Shown here piece after piece: positions 1 through 9,462 of a stretch of 64,000 nucleotides of DNA. The translations under genes and the position numbers were made by a program. The notes under the pieces are model-generated. The model was not told the DNA's origin. It worked only from the letters and a program-made list of their open reading frames with translations, and did not search any database. Positions within the stretch are counted from its first letter, which is position 1, and the number at the start of each line of letters is the position of its first letter. The stretch is from Vreelandella neptunia. GTDB lineage: Bacteria; Pseudomonadota; Gammaproteobacteria; Pseudomonadales; Halomonadaceae. Location: NCBI RefSeq assembly GCF_022489065.1, contig NZ_JAKVTW010000005.1:176001-240000 (forward strand). The letters run 5' to 3'.

Positions 1-65
1 AAAAAGCACTACTCCTTCCCGCGCCTACCCAAGCACTTAATCAAAAACAATAGTGAGAGAGTCCT

Positions 66-1118
66 ATGAAAACAATCAAAGGGCCAGCGCTCTTTCTCGC
101 CCAATTTGCCGGTGATGAAGCCCCATTTAATAGCCTTGATAGCATCGCTGGCTGGGCGGCGGGGCTGGGGTATCAGGGTGTGCAAATTCCCAGTTGGGAT
201 GCGCGCATGATCGATTTGAAACGCGCCGCCGAGAGCCGCACCTATTGCGACGAGATCAAAGGCACCCTGGCCGAGCACGGTTTGGCGCTCACCGAGCTCT
301 CCACTCATCTGCAAGGCCAACTGGTGGCGGTGCATCCCGCTTATGATGAAATGTTCGATGGCTTTGCGGTACCCGAGGTACGCGGCAATCCCAAGGCGCG
401 TCAGGCCTGGGCCGTTGAGCAGCTAATGCTGGCGGCCAAGGCGTCGCAAAACCTGGGGCTCACCGACCACGGCACCTTTTCAGGATCCCTGGCGTGGCCA
501 TTTGTTTACCCCTGGCCCCAGCGCCCTGCGGGCTTGATCGAAACCGCTTTTGACGAGCTGGCTAAACGCTGGCGCCCGATTCTGGACGCCTTTGACGAGG
601 CGGGGGTGAACCTGTGCTACGAGATTCATCCCGGCGAAGATCTACACGACGGCATCACCTTTGAGATGTTCCTTGAGCGGGTCGGCAACCACCCGCGCTG
701 CCATATTCTTTACGACCCCAGCCACCTGATCCTGCAGCAGCTCGACTATCGCGGCTTTCTGGACGTCTACCGCGACCATATTCAGATGTTCCACGTTAAG
801 GATGCCGAGTTTAACCCCAGCCCTAAACAGGGCGTTTATTCCGGCTATCAGTCATGGACGGATCGCGCCGGTCGCTTTCGCTCGCTTGGCGATGGTCAAA
901 TCGACTTTAAGTCGATCTTCTCCTGGATGGCGGCCAACGATTACCACGGCTGGGCAGTGCTGGAGTGGGAGTGCTGCCTGAAGCACCCGGAAGTCGGTGC
1001 CCGTGAAGGCGCGACCTTTATCCGCGACCACATTATTGAGGTCACCGAGCGGGCATTCGACGACTTTGCCGACGGTGGCTCTGATGAGGCAGCCAATCGA
1101 CGCATTCTGGGTCTTTAA
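66..1118 (+). CDS. Sugar phosphate isomerase/epimerase family protein
   Basis: A 350-residue TIM-barrel protein of the xylose isomerase-like/AP-endonuclease 2 superfamily, which isomerise or epimerise sugars and polyols using a divalent metal. Visible family signs are the mid-protein CYEIHPGEDLHDG segment (a metal-binding Glu and His region), YDPSHL, MFHVKDAEF and a C-terminal LEWECCLKHPE segment, in the usual order for bound-metal ligands. The ATG follows a GAGAGAG ribosome site. It is first of three closely spaced genes (36 and 57 bp gaps) with a Gfo/Idh/MocA oxidoreductase and an SDR, the usual makeup of a sugar or inositol-like catabolic operon. The substrate cannot be read from sequence. 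An upstream transporter may lie outside the window. Confidence 0.85.
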   Translation: MKTIKGPALFLAQFAGDEAPFNSLDSIAGWAAGLGYQGVQIPSWDARMIDLKRAAESRTYCDEIKGTLAEHGLALTELSTHLQGQLVAVHPAYDEMFDGFAVPEVRGNPKARQAWAVEQLMLAAKASQNLGLTDHGTFSGSLAWPFVYPWPQRPAGLIETAFDELAKRWRPILDAFDEAGVNLCYEIHPGEDLHDGITFEMFLERVGNHPRCHILYDPSHLILQQLDYRGFLDVYRDHIQMFHVKDAEFNPSPKQGVYSGYQSWTDRAGRFRSLGDGQIDFKSIFSWMAANDYHGWAVLEWECCLKHPEVGAREGATFIRDHIIEVTERAFDDFADGGSDEAANRRILGL

Positions 1119-1153
1119 GAACGGGACTCAACTAGACGACAGGACAAAACGAC

Positions 1154-2317
1154 ATGAGCACTCAACACGACACCCCGCGTCGTCTCCGCCTTGGCATGGT
1201 GGGCGGCGGCCAGGGTGCTTTTATTGGCGGCGTGCACCGCATAGCCGCCCGGCTGGATGACCACTACGAGCTGGTGGCCGGGGCCTTTGCTTCTGACCCC
1301 GAGCGCGGTCAGGCATCCGCTGCAGCTTTACATGTAGCCGCTGATCGCGCCTACCCCGACTACCAAACCATGGCGGAGGCGGAGAGCAAGCGCCCCGACG
1401 GCATTGACGTGGTCGCCATTGTGACCCCCAACCATGTGCACTTCGACGTGGCGCGTACCTTTCTAGAAGCGGGTTTTCACGTGATCTGCGACAAGCCGAT
1501 GACGATCACCCTGGAAGAGGCCCAAACCCTCGCCGAGCTGGTGGAGCGCACGGGGCTTTTCTTTGGCTTAACCCATAACTACTCCGGCTACTCGTTGGTC
1601 CGCCAGGCACGAGAAATGGTGGCCAACGGTGAGCTTGGCGAGCTGCGCGTCGTCCAGGTGGAGTACCCGCAAGATTGGCTCTCCACCCGCTTGGAAGAGA
1701 GCGGTGTAAAGCAGGCCGAATGGCGCACCGACCCAAAACGCAGCGGCCCGGCGGGCTGTTTGGGCGATATCGGCACCCATGCCTACCACCTGGCGCGGTA
1801 TGTGACCGGCTTAGAGCTCGAATCCCTCGCCGCCGATATGCACACCTTTGTGGAAGGCCGCGCGGTGGATGACAACGTGCATATGCTGCTGCGCTTCAAG
1901 GGCGGAGCCCGGGGAATGCTGTGGTCGAGCCAGGTCGCGCCGGGCAACGAAAACGGCCTGCAGCTGCGCGTTTATGGAAGCAAAGGAGGCCTTGCTTGGC
2001 GTCAGGAAACCCCCAATCAGTTACTGCACTCGCCGCTGGGCGAGCCATCGCGAATTTTAACCCGTAACGGCCCCGGCCTTGGCGAAGCCGCCATGGCCGC
2101 GGCGCGAATTCCAGCGGGGCATCCAGAGGGTTATCTCGAGGCCTTTGCCCAGCTTTATGGTGATTTTGCGGTGCAAATCCGTGCCCATCAAAACGTCGGC
2201 AACGCCAATTCACTGGCAGCGCCAACGCCTGGCGTGGCCGACGGTGTCGATGGCCTGACGTTTATTACCCGCGCGTTGGAATCCTCGCAAGCAGGCGGGC
2301 AGTGGGTAGACGTTTAG
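1154..2317 (+). CDS. Gfo/Idh/MocA family NAD(P)-dependent oxidoreductase
   Basis: A 387-residue cytoplasmic dehydrogenase. The N-terminus holds the Rossmann fold ([17 protein letters not shown]), followed by the family signature [12 protein letters not shown] (the EKP-type motif, here DKP) near residue 120. The C-terminal alpha/beta domain holds [13 protein letters not shown], which carries the catalytic Asp/His pair (D...H) typical of the family. Members oxidise ring hydroxyls of sugars or inositols. The ATG has an AGGA site 8 bases upstream. It sits between the sugar isomerase and the SDR in the same operon, consistent with a keto-sugar route, but the exact reaction is inference only. Confidence 0.88.
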   Translation: MSTQHDTPRRLRLGMVGGGQGAFIGGVHRIAARLDDHYELVAGAFASDPERGQASAAALHVAADRAYPDYQTMAEAESKRPDGIDVVAIVTPNHVHFDVARTFLEAGFHVICDKPMTITLEEAQTLAELVERTGLFFGLTHNYSGYSLVRQAREMVANGELGELRVVQVEYPQDWLSTRLEESGVKQAEWRTDPKRSGPAGCLGDIGTHAYHLARYVTGLELESLAADMHTFVEGRAVDDNVHMLLRFKGGARGMLWSSQVAPGNENGLQLRVYGSKGGLAWRQETPNQLLHSPLGEPSRILTRNGPGLGEAAMAAARIPAGHPEGYLEAFAQLYGDFAVQIRAHQNVGNANSLAAPTPGVADGVDGLTFITRALESSQAGGQWVDV

Positions 2318-2374
2318 TCGCTTTGGGTGCAGTGAAGGGTTCTTCAATAACAATAAAACGGTGTAGGAAGCGAT

Positions 2375-3145
2375 ATGAATCAGCACTCAGCGCGTTATGT
2401 GGACCTTAAACAGCGAGTGGTCTTTATTACCGGCGGGGGCAGTGGCATTGGTGCCGCGCTTACCCGTGCTTTTCATCATCAAGGCGCGCGGGTGGTGTTT
2501 GTTGATATCAACGATGCTGCCAGCGAGGCACTGGTCGATGAGCTTCGCGCCGACTCCGGCGAGGCGCCGCGCTATCACCACTGCGATATTCGCGATGTGG
2601 CAAGCCTACAGCAGGTTATCGCCGAGACAGGCCAGAACATAGGGCCAATTCATACCCTGGTGAACAATGCCGCCAGCGACGATCGACACCGTTGGCAGGA
2701 TGTCGATGTCGGCTACTGGGATGAACGTATGTCGCTCAATCTGCGGCCGATGTTTTTCGCTGCCCAGGCGGCAGCCGAACAGATGATAAAGGCCGATGGT
2801 GGCTCCATCATTAACTTCGGCTCGGTCAGCGTGCAAATGGCGTTAGGCGGTTTGCCTGCCTACGTCACCGCCAAGGCGGCGGTTCATGGGCTAACGCGCA
2901 GCTTGGCCCGGGATTTGGGGGAGCATCATATCCGCGTGAATACGCTGGTACCGGGCGCTGTAATGACTGAACGCCAGCTCGAAAAATGGATTGGCCCCGA
3001 CGATGAAGCCACCATTCAAGAACGCCAGTGCTTAAAAATGCGCCTTGAAGCCGAGCATATAGCTCCCGCTGTGCTGTTTTTAGCCAGTTCTGAAAGCCAA
3101 GCGATTACTGGTCAGGAGTTGGCAGTGGATGGTGGTTGGGCCTAA
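2375..3145 (+). CDS. SDR family sugar dehydrogenase
   Basis: A 256-residue classical short-chain dehydrogenase. It has the cofactor motif TGGGSGIG near residue 20, an acidic Asp at the end of beta-2 (FVDIND, favouring NAD), NNA near residue 97, and the catalytic Ser and YVTAK around residues 150-168. The C-terminal text (RVNTLVPGAVMTERQ, GQELAVDGGWA) resembles xylose/arabinose/galactose dehydrogenases of Weimberg-type pathways as I remember them, so an aldose or keto-sugar dehydrogenase is likely. Last gene of the operon. No clear terminator follows directly; the next 330 bases are non-coding. Confidence 0.88.
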   Translation: MNQHSARYVDLKQRVVFITGGGSGIGAALTRAFHHQGARVVFVDINDAASEALVDELRADSGEAPRYHHCDIRDVASLQQVIAETGQNIGPIHTLVNNAASDDRHRWQDVDVGYWDERMSLNLRPMFFAAQAAAEQMIKADGGSIINFGSVSVQMALGGLPAYVTAKAAVHGLTRSLARDLGEHHIRVNTLVPGAVMTERQLEKWIGPDDEATIQERQCLKMRLEAEHIAPAVLFLASSESQAITGQELAVDGGWA

Positions 3146-3479
3146 GGACAAAATGGGCTGACCATTGATGGATTATCTACTAAAAGACTTTTCTACGTTG
3201 CCCCGATGGCCTGCTCAATCGGGAATCATGTGCCTATTTTAAACAGCATAAGGCTAGTTTTTATTAATAAAATCAAAAGGTTGGTATTTGTTTTAAACAT
3301 ATAAGAAGTTGTTTAGCAATGGTTTTTATTTACTGTTGGCACAAGGTGGCACGGTGGCTGCAATGAAGTACGTAAGAGCGTAACAGGTAGGACGACCTGA
3401 CGTTCTTGCACTTTAAACTGACGTGCAATGCTCGCACCGACGTTTAATTTAAGCAGTAAAGCCATATAGGAGCAGTATC
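3146..3479 (+). other. Intergenic stretch with candidate regulatory sites
   Basis: There is no credible gene here. The first 170 bases are AT-rich. Around 3330-3365 there are two TGGCAC elements, the second forming a near-consensus sigma-54 site (annotated separately). The final 110 bases form the leader of the acidic secreted protein and contain a TAGGAG-type ribosome site directly before it. Confidence 0.5.
3347..3362 (+). promoter_or_regulatory. Candidate sigma-54 (RpoN) promoter
   Basis: TGGCACG, four bases, then CTGCA: this matches the -24/-12 consensus (TGGCACG-N4-TTGCA) at all but the first T of the -12 box, with the invariant GG and GC correctly spaced. It lies about 118 bases before the start of the acidic secreted protein. 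A second, weaker TTGGCAC lies 11 bases upstream. No enhancer site was identified. Confidence 0.4.
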
Positions 3480-3782
3480 ATGATGAAGACGGATTATCTC
3501 AAGAAGCTTGGCATCCTAGGCGTATCGTTTGGCCTAATGGCCAGCCCACTAGTCTTCGCTGAAATGGAAGGTAGTGACGAAGAGCAAGAGCCTACCCCTC
3601 AAGAAGAGCCGATGCAGGAAGGTGAAAGCACCTATAACAGCTACGACACTGAGCAAGATAAAGGTTCGGATGTAGGTACTGAGTACGAAGAGGAAGAGGA
3701 AGAATTCACTTACGAAGAAGAGGAAGAGGAGCAAGAAGTACCTGCCACTGGTGAAGAGGAGAAAGATGACACCGGTTGGTAA
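3480..3782 (+). CDS. Small secreted Glu-rich acidic protein
   Basis: A 100-residue protein with an N-terminal signal peptide (two Lys, hydrophobic core LGILGVSFGLMASPLVFA, cleavage after AFA-like FAE around residue 27). The mature part is extremely acidic with runs of Glu (EEEEEE twice) and some Thr, Gly and Tyr, and it looks disordered. No enzyme motif or cysteine is seen. It stands alone between a candidate sigma-54 promoter and a strong terminator, so it is probably a single-gene unit. Start is either of two adjacent ATGs (3480 or 3483) behind GGAG. The function is not recognised; cation binding or a periplasmic/osmotic role is speculation. Confidence 0.7.
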   Translation: MMKTDYLKKLGILGVSFGLMASPLVFAEMEGSDEEQEPTPQEEPMQEGESTYNSYDTEQDKGSDVGTEYEEEEEEFTYEEEEEEQEVPATGEEEKDDTGW

Positions 3783-3831
3783 TTGCAATCTTTAAGGACT
3801 AACTTTTCTCGGGCTCAAGGATGAGCCAACG

Positions 3832-3859
3832 GATGCCCCGCCAACTGCGGGGCATCTTT
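3832..3859 (+). terminator. Rho-independent terminator of the acidic protein gene
   Basis: A perfect 10-bp stem (GATGCCCCGC / GCGGGGCATC) with a 5-base loop, followed by only three T. The stem is strong and the T-run short. Confidence 0.65.
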
Positions 3860-3968
3860 GTGTGGGGCCGTTAACACTATCAACCAAAGCGAACGATATA
3901 ATTTCACGCTAAAGTGTTAAGCACCTTTATGCTTAACCATTGCCTACGGTGCCCACAAGGATGTCTCG

Positions 3969-5078
3969 ATGCCTCTAAACTGGACGGAAGTTCCCCAACT
4001 GCCCAAGGCCGAGGGCCGTATAGAGGCGATAGATTTAGCCCGTGGCCTAGCCATTGGTTTAATGATTATGAGCCACGCTGTCAGTGGTTTAGTGGGTATT
4101 CGCAATGTGCCCGACTGGGGCATGGTGCCGATCCATCTTCTGACCAAGTTCTCTTCGTCGCTGTTTATCCTGGTGTTTGGCATTGCGCTGGCCGTGGCGT
4201 TTCTATCCCACGCCCAAAGCGAGGATTGGCCTAAACGCCGGTTAAAACTATGGCTACGCGCTATAGAAGTTTGGTTCTGGTACAAAGCACTGCTGGTCAT
4301 TGAAATGCTGCCGTTCTATCCCCCTAGCGAAATCGTCGATGCCTTGCTCTATGGGCGGTTTGCCATTTGGGTCGAAATCTTAGGTTTTTACGCCATTGCA
4401 CTGCTATGGGTGCCGTTGATTCTGCCGCTATGGGCGCGGGCACCGCTCTGGAGTCGAATCGCTATCATTGGCGCGTTAACCGCGCTCACCATTTGGCTGC
4501 AAAGCCTTTCTTTCGGCGGCAACGATATCCTGAAGGCACTGTTGGTGGATCACGAAGACCACTACACCTGGGGGCAGATCAGCCGTGCGCCGATGATTCT
4601 AGTCGGGCTGCTTATCGGTGAAGCGCTGCTGCGCTGCTATTTTGAGCCGGTCTCGCGGCGGCGCTTAGTGCTTACGCTATTGGGCCTGGGCGCACTGATG
4701 GTGTCCGGGTTCTATGCCATCGCTTTTGCCAGTGGGGATGTGCACGCGGCGATGGTGGCAGTGGCCAACAACGTCGGCAAACATCCGCCTGGATTAGAGT
4801 TTATGCTGTTTAGCTTAGGCGGTGCGCTGGTGCTGTTAGCCCTTGCTTTAGCCGGTGGCGCCAAAGCTGCCAAGGCACTTTTACCGCTGACAGTGGTCGG
4901 TTCAGATGCCTTGAAAGCGTTTATTTTCCATATTGTGATGATCTTTTTAGTGCTGCGCTTTCTGTGGGAGGGCGAGGGCATGTATACCTATCCACAGGCA
5001 CTTGGTGTGGGCGGGCTGTTGATACTTGGCGCCGCGGCGTGGATTTGGTTGACCCGCTGGATGGCTAACCACCGCTAG
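3969..5078 (+). CDS. Multi-pass membrane acyltransferase-like protein (HGSNAT/DUF1624 type)
   Basis: A 369-residue integral membrane protein with about ten hydrophobic segments. The N-terminal block EAIDLARGLAIGLMIMSHAV is the hallmark of the heparan-glucosaminide N-acetyltransferase-like/DUF1624 membrane acyltransferases (Arg in LARG, His in MSHA). A late IFHIVMIF segment holds another conserved-looking His. Such proteins transfer acyl groups across the inner membrane to envelope sugars; the substrate here is unknown. ATG preceded by AAGGATG. The next gene starts 5 bases after its stop, so the two are probably co-transcribed. Confidence 0.65.
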   Translation: MPLNWTEVPQLPKAEGRIEAIDLARGLAIGLMIMSHAVSGLVGIRNVPDWGMVPIHLLTKFSSSLFILVFGIALAVAFLSHAQSEDWPKRRLKLWLRAIEVWFWYKALLVIEMLPFYPPSEIVDALLYGRFAIWVEILGFYAIALLWVPLILPLWARAPLWSRIAIIGALTALTIWLQSLSFGGNDILKALLVDHEDHYTWGQISRAPMILVGLLIGEALLRCYFEPVSRRRLVLTLLGLGALMVSGFYAIAFASGDVHAAMVAVANNVGKHPPGLEFMLFSLGGALVLLALALAGGAKAAKALLPLTVVGSDALKAFIFHIVMIFLVLRFLWEGEGMYTYPQALGVGGLLILGAAAWIWLTRWMANHR

Positions 5079-5083
5079 CCACC

Positions 5084-6235
5084 ATGAATATTTCTGGAGC
5101 TTACGATTTGCGACACTGGATTCAACGCGGACTGGTGGCCATAGCGCTGTTAATAGCGCTTCCTGCTCACGCAGAGGGCTATGAGACAAATTGGTACTAT
5201 GAGGTAGATAAACAGAGCACCTGGCAGGGCGATTTAACCGCACGCCTGCAAGCTATTGAAGGTGTATTTGAGGGCGAACTCGGCGTTTATGTACAAAACC
5301 TTGCCAGTGGCGAAGCTTTTTCATGGCGCGCCGATGACCCTTGGTACTTAGCATCGCTGATTAAAATACCGGTGGCAGCCCAGGTCCTCGCTGAACGCCA
5401 AGCGGGTACCTTAACGCTGGATGAGCGGCTAACGCTTGCCCAAAGCGATTTTGTTGATGGTGCAGGCCCCACCAATTGGCATGACCCTGGCACGCCTATT
5501 TCCATCCGCTACTTGATGGAGCAAATGATTACCGTCAGCGATAATACCGCTTCCGATATGCTGATTGACCGAGTGGGACTTGAAGCGGTGAATCAACGCG
5601 CCCGAACCATGATCGCGGCAAGCGGCGGCAACCCCGATGAGATTGGCCCTATCTCTAAATTAGTGGGCGTACGCCAAGGGGTTTACGGCCAGTTACACCC
5701 TGATGCGCGCACGCTTGGCGGTATGGATTTTATGGCGCTACGCCAGCACCCGGTCAGCCAGCGCGCGCAGGCGTTAGCCCGTGCACTGGGAGTTAACGCG
5801 GATACCTTCACCCAGCCGGATTATGACCACGCTTTCGATGCCTACGAAGCCACAGGTGAAAATGTAGGTACGCTTAGTGCTTATGGTGATCTGATGGCTA
5901 GCCTGCACCCCGTTCAGCAAGGACGTGTCATGGAGGGTTTAGATGCAGAGCAGCGGCAAGCACTTTTGGATGTTATGCAGCGAACCAGTTCCGGCAAACA
6001 GCGTCTTAAGGCGGGGCTGGGGGCGGGAGTAAGCTTTGCCCACAAAACCGGTACTCAGCAGCGGCGTAGCTGCGATGCAGGCATTGCCGAGCGTGATAAT
6101 GCCGGTAGTGCAACACAAGGGCCGTGGGTAATTGTCTCCTGTACTCGTGGGCCTGTGGCGGTAAGCGCCCACGAACGAGCCTTGGCCAGTGTAGGCGAAG
6201 CCCTTCGCTATAGCGGAGCCCTAGGTAAGCCGTGA
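5084..6235 (+). CDS. Secreted serine hydrolase, class A beta-lactamase-like
   Basis: A 383-residue exported protein: signal peptide through about residue 30 (LVAIALLIALPAHA), then a transpeptidase/beta-lactamase fold. Motifs in order are SLIK (SxxK, catalytic Ser, near residue 98), SDN (near 155) and KTGT (near 325). It is longer than typical class A beta-lactamases (about 290) because of an insertion between the SDN and KTG motifs. No Glu166-type ExxLN element is obvious, so a role on peptidoglycan or other envelope ester/amide bonds is as likely as antibiotic hydrolysis. Co-oriented and 5 bases from the upstream membrane acyltransferase-like gene; no strong ribosome site is seen, suggesting translational coupling. 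Confidence 0.75.
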   Translation: MNISGAYDLRHWIQRGLVAIALLIALPAHAEGYETNWYYEVDKQSTWQGDLTARLQAIEGVFEGELGVYVQNLASGEAFSWRADDPWYLASLIKIPVAAQVLAERQAGTLTLDERLTLAQSDFVDGAGPTNWHDPGTPISIRYLMEQMITVSDNTASDMLIDRVGLEAVNQRARTMIAASGGNPDEIGPISKLVGVRQGVYGQLHPDARTLGGMDFMALRQHPVSQRAQALARALGVNADTFTQPDYDHAFDAYEATGENVGTLSAYGDLMASLHPVQQGRVMEGLDAEQRQALLDVMQRTSSGKQRLKAGLGAGVSFAHKTGTQQRRSCDAGIAERDNAGSATQGPWVIVSCTRGPVAVSAHERALASVGEALRYSGALGKP

Positions 6236-6295
6236 TAAACTATTGGCCCTTTTGAAGTTAAACCCCCGATAAATAGATCCCGTCAGGAGAAAGTT

Positions 6296-6574
6296 ATGAC
6301 ACGCGCCAGCGCCCGACACATTTTGGTCAGCAGTGAAGAGCAGTGCCTAGCACTGAAAGAAGAAATTCAAAATGGCCGCGACTTTGCGGAAGTCGCTAAA
6401 GAGCACTCCAGCTGCCCGTCTAGCCGTCAAGGTGGCGATCTCGGCAGTTTTGGCCCCGGTCAAATGGTGCCTGAATTCGACAAAGTCGTGTTCAACGACG
6501 AAGTGGGCCAAGTCCACGGCCCGGTAAAAACCCAGTTTGGTTACCACCTGTTGGAAATTACCGAACGCTCTTAA
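6296..6574 (+). CDS. ppiC: Parvulin-type peptidyl-prolyl isomerase
   Basis: A 92-residue single-domain parvulin without signal peptide, hence cytoplasmic like E. coli PpiC. It has the conserved ARHILV start, HSSCPSSRQGGDLG, FGPGQMVPEFDKVVF and the terminal QFGYHLLEI block. Preceded by CAGGAGA at a good distance. It catalyses cis/trans isomerisation of prolyl peptide bonds. It stands as a short unit before the ABC transporter. Confidence 0.92.
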   Translation: MTRASARHILVSSEEQCLALKEEIQNGRDFAEVAKEHSSCPSSRQGGDLGSFGPGQMVPEFDKVVFNDEVGQVHGPVKTQFGYHLLEITERS

Positions 6575-6618
6575 CTTTTCCACCAACCGCTCTTAATTCT
6601 GCCTAAAAGGCCGTCAAG

Positions 6619-6656
6619 CGCCGCGACCATGGTGTTTAAACTATCGAGTCGCGGCG
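6619..6656 (+). promoter_or_regulatory. Leader hairpin directly before the yadG-like ribosome site
   Basis: Perfect 9-bp inverted repeat CGCCGCGAC / GTCGCGGCG with a 20-base loop, ending one base before the GTGAGGAG ribosome site of the next gene. There is no T-run, so it is not a simple terminator. It could modulate translation of the TTG-started ABC gene. Confidence 0.4.
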
Positions 6657-6669
6657 TGAGGAGTACGCC

Positions 6670-7611
6670 TTGAACGACCCCATCATTACCATTAACGGCC
6701 TGAATAAAACCTATGAAGGTGGCTTTCAGGCGTTAACTCATATTGATTTAACGATTCAGCGTGGCGAGATATTTGCGCTGCTTGGTCCCAACGGGGCGGG
6801 TAAAACCACGCTGATCAGTGTGGTATGCGGTTTGGTCAACCCCACTGCTGGCCATGTGCTGGTAGATGGGTTCGATAATATTACCCATTACCGCCAGGCC
6901 CGGGAGCTTATTGGTTTAGTGCCTCAAGAGCTAACCAACGAAGCGTTTGAAACTGTCTGGAACACCGTTAGTTTCAGCCGTGGCCTGTTTGGCAAAGCCC
7001 CTAACCCAGCGCATATCGAAAAAGTGCTCAAGTCGCTAACGCTATGGGATAAGCGTAACAACCGCTTGATGACGCTCTCTGGTGGCATGAAGCGTCGCGT
7101 GCTAATCGCCAAAGCGCTCTCCCACGAGCCGCGCATACTGTTTCTGGACGAACCCACCGCCGGGGTCGATGTAGAGCTGCGCCGTGAGATGTGGGAAGTG
7201 GTGCGCCAACTGTGCGATAACGGTGTGACCATTATTCTAACCACTCACTACATCGAAGAAGCCGAAGAGATGGCCGATCGCATCGGCGTTATCAATCGCG
7301 GTGAGCTGGTGCTGGTGGAAGAGAAAGCCGCCTTGATGAGCAAGCTGGGCAGCAAACAGCTAACGCTCAACCTGCACAGCCCGCTAACCGAGATGCCCGC
7401 CACACTGCAGCGCTTTGAGCTTAGCCTTGCGGCCGAAGGGTATGAACTGATCTATACCTACGACGGTAGCCAGGAAGAGGACAGCCACGCAATTTCAGAG
7501 CTGCTGACCGCCCTGGAGCGTGAAGGGGTCACCTTTAAAGACCTGAACACCCGGCAGAGTTCGCTTGAGGATATTTTTGTCGATCTGGTTAACCCTAAGG
7601 AGCGTGCATGA
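6670..7611 (+). CDS. yadG: ABC-2 type exporter ATP-binding protein (YadG-like)
   Basis: A 313-residue ATPase with Walker [10 protein letters not shown], the Q-loop in LVPQELT, signature LSGGMKRR, Walker [13 protein letters not shown] and switch His in [11 protein letters not shown]. The text follows E. coli YadG closely, including the FETV...SFSRGLFGK region and a C-terminal tail ending in [10 protein letters not shown]. The start is TTG, preceded by GAGGAG at 6 bases; no nearby ATG is in frame. It overlaps the permease gene by 4 bases, so the two form one exporter unit. The substrate is unknown. Confidence 0.88.
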   Translation: MNDPIITINGLNKTYEGGFQALTHIDLTIQRGEIFALLGPNGAGKTTLISVVCGLVNPTAGHVLVDGFDNITHYRQARELIGLVPQELTNEAFETVWNTVSFSRGLFGKAPNPAHIEKVLKSLTLWDKRNNRLMTLSGGMKRRVLIAKALSHEPRILFLDEPTAGVDVELRREMWEVVRQLCDNGVTIILTTHYIEEAEEMADRIGVINRGELVLVEEKAALMSKLGSKQLTLNLHSPLTEMPATLQRFELSLAAEGYELIYTYDGSQEEDSHAISELLTALEREGVTFKDLNTRQSSLEDIFVDLVNPKERA

Positions 7612-8369
7612 ACCTTCACCCTGTTCGCGCTATTTATATGGCGGAAATGGCCCGCACGCGCCGCACTCTACTGCAGAGCATTGTCTCGCCGGTGATCTCT
7701 ACATCACTCTACTTTGTGGTGTTTGGTGCGGCTATCGGCTCGCGAATCAGTGAGGTCAATGGCGTCAGCTACGGCGCTTTTATTGTGCCGGGGTTGATTA
7801 TGCTCATGCTGCTCACTCAAAGCGTTTCAAACGCCTCTTTCGGCATCTTTTTTCCCAAATTTTCCGGCAGTATTTACGAGCTGCTGTCGGCGCCTATCTC
7901 GCATTTAGAGATCGTGATTGGCTACGTTGGCGCGGCGGCCTCGAAATCGATTCTATTGGGGCTGATTATTTTGGCGACCTCGGGCCTGTTTGTACCGCTG
8001 GAAATCGCCCACCCGTTTTGGATGCTGTTCTTTCTGGTGCTGACGGCCGTCACCTTTAGCCTGCTGGGTTTTATCATCGGCATTTGGGCTGATGGCTTTG
8101 ACCGCCTGCAACTGGTGCCGCTGTTAGTGATTACCCCGCTGACCTTTTTGGGTGGCAGCTTCTACTCCATTGATATGCTGCCGCCGTTTTGGCAAAACGT
8201 TACGTTAGCCAATCCCGTGGTGTACTTGGTGAGCGGTTTTCGCTGGAGTTTTTACGGCATCAGCGATGTGAGTTTAGCGGCGAGTGTGGGCATGATTGCG
8301 CTATTTCTCGTAGCTTGCCTGGGGACGATTGGTTGGATTTTTCGTACCGGTTACCGCCTTAAACCCTGA
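7608..8369 (+). CDS. yadH: ABC-2 type exporter permease (YadH-like)
   Basis: A 253-residue inner-membrane permease with about six transmembrane segments and the ABC-2 family text [12 protein letters not shown] and [17 protein letters not shown], as in E. coli YadH. ATG overlaps the stop of the ATPase gene (ATGA). It forms the membrane part of the exporter with the preceding ATPase. Confidence 0.88.
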   Translation: MNLHPVRAIYMAEMARTRRTLLQSIVSPVISTSLYFVVFGAAIGSRISEVNGVSYGAFIVPGLIMLMLLTQSVSNASFGIFFPKFSGSIYELLSAPISHLEIVIGYVGAAASKSILLGLIILATSGLFVPLEIAHPFWMLFFLVLTAVTFSLLGFIIGIWADGFDRLQLVPLLVITPLTFLGGSFYSIDMLPPFWQNVTLANPVVYLVSGFRWSFYGISDVSLAASVGMIALFLVACLGTIGWIFRTGYRLKP

Positions 8370-8423
8370 CTCTACATTAAGTCATCTCTTTAACACTTAA
8401 CCTCTGGAAGCTAGCAGACGCTT

Positions 8424-9437
8424 ATGCCACTACTGCAAAGTATTGTGCACCGCCTTGATCCGACGCTTGACGGTGAGCGCTTAACCCTAACTGCCGCACC
8501 CCAGTCAGAACAGGCGGCGCCCAGCGACGACTCGGTAATGGCGAGCTTAGTAGGTGCGCTGAACGACACCTACAACACCAAGCCCAAAGGCTGGGGGCGC
8601 TTTGCTGAAGAGGGTGAGCAGGCCGGGCCGCTGGCTATGTGGCTGAGCGATTATCTGGCGGGCAATAAAAGCTTCGTTGAGGTTTCAGTAGACTTGGCAG
8701 AACGGCTCGCTAAGCAGCTTCAAGAGCAACTGTCAGTGAGTGGTTACTTAGTGATTAGCCATCAGCGCCAGGGTGATACCGAAACGCTGCTAATGGCCTT
8801 GGTGCATCAGCGTGAAGGGATTGGCATTAACGATGACCACCACGCGGTGCCCGCCGCCCAGTTGAATACCAGCCAGCTTACCCTGGCCGCGCGCATTAAC
8901 CTTACCCAGTGGCAGAGCGATGCGCCTAACGCGCAGTATGTGTCGTTCCTAAAAGATCGCGGCGGTAAAAAACTCGCCGAAGGATTGGTCGCGCTGCTGG
9001 GTATGGAAGAGGGTGTCGATGCCCCGGCGGAAACTCGTACGCTGCTCAAAGCGTTTAGTGACTACGTCGAGAAAGAGGATTATGACGACGAAGTCAGTCG
9101 TGAAAAAACCGACACGCTGGTGGATTACGCCAACGAACAGCTGCGCCGTGGCGAACCGATGACCCTGGAAGAGCTTTCTGGGTTAGTCAATGAGCAGCAG
9201 CCCAAAGCGTTTTATGAGCATATTCGCAACGCCGATTACGGGCTCTCGCCAGAGATTCCGCCGGATAAACGCACCTTAAGCCAGTTCCGCCGTTTCACCG
9301 GGCGCGCCGGTGGCGTCTCCATTAGCTTTGATTCGCACCTGCTGGGCTCAAGCATCGAGTACGACGCTGCCCAGGATCGCTTAATTATTAAGCAAGTGCC
9401 TAAGCAACTGAGAGAGCAGCTTACCAAGAAGGATTGA
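8424..9437 (+). CDS. yejK: Nucleoid-associated protein YejK/NdpA
   Basis: A 337-residue cytoplasmic protein matching the 37-kDa nucleoid-associated family in length. It begins in typical style (MPLLQSIVHRLD), carries the acidic middle part, and ends with SFDSHLLGSSIEYDAAQDRLIIKQVPKQLREQL. It binds DNA and is part of the nucleoid; the precise role is unknown in the family. It stands 54 bases after the ABC exporter and is convergent with the HigA gene. Confidence 0.88.
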   Translation: MPLLQSIVHRLDPTLDGERLTLTAAPQSEQAAPSDDSVMASLVGALNDTYNTKPKGWGRFAEEGEQAGPLAMWLSDYLAGNKSFVEVSVDLAERLAKQLQEQLSVSGYLVISHQRQGDTETLLMALVHQREGIGINDDHHAVPAAQLNTSQLTLAARINLTQWQSDAPNAQYVSFLKDRGGKKLAEGLVALLGMEEGVDAPAETRTLLKAFSDYVEKEDYDDEVSREKTDTLVDYANEQLRRGEPMTLEELSGLVNEQQPKAFYEHIRNADYGLSPEIPPDKRTLSQFRRFTGRAGGVSISFDSHLLGSSIEYDAAQDRLIIKQVPKQLREQLTKKD

Positions 9438-9462
9438 GGTAAAGGCGCCCCAAAAATGCTGC

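Noticed and set aside
5084..6235. A resistance beta-lactamase
   Set aside because: SxxK, SDN and KTG are present but no clear ExxLN omega-loop Glu and the length is unusual, so only a serine hydrolase call is made.
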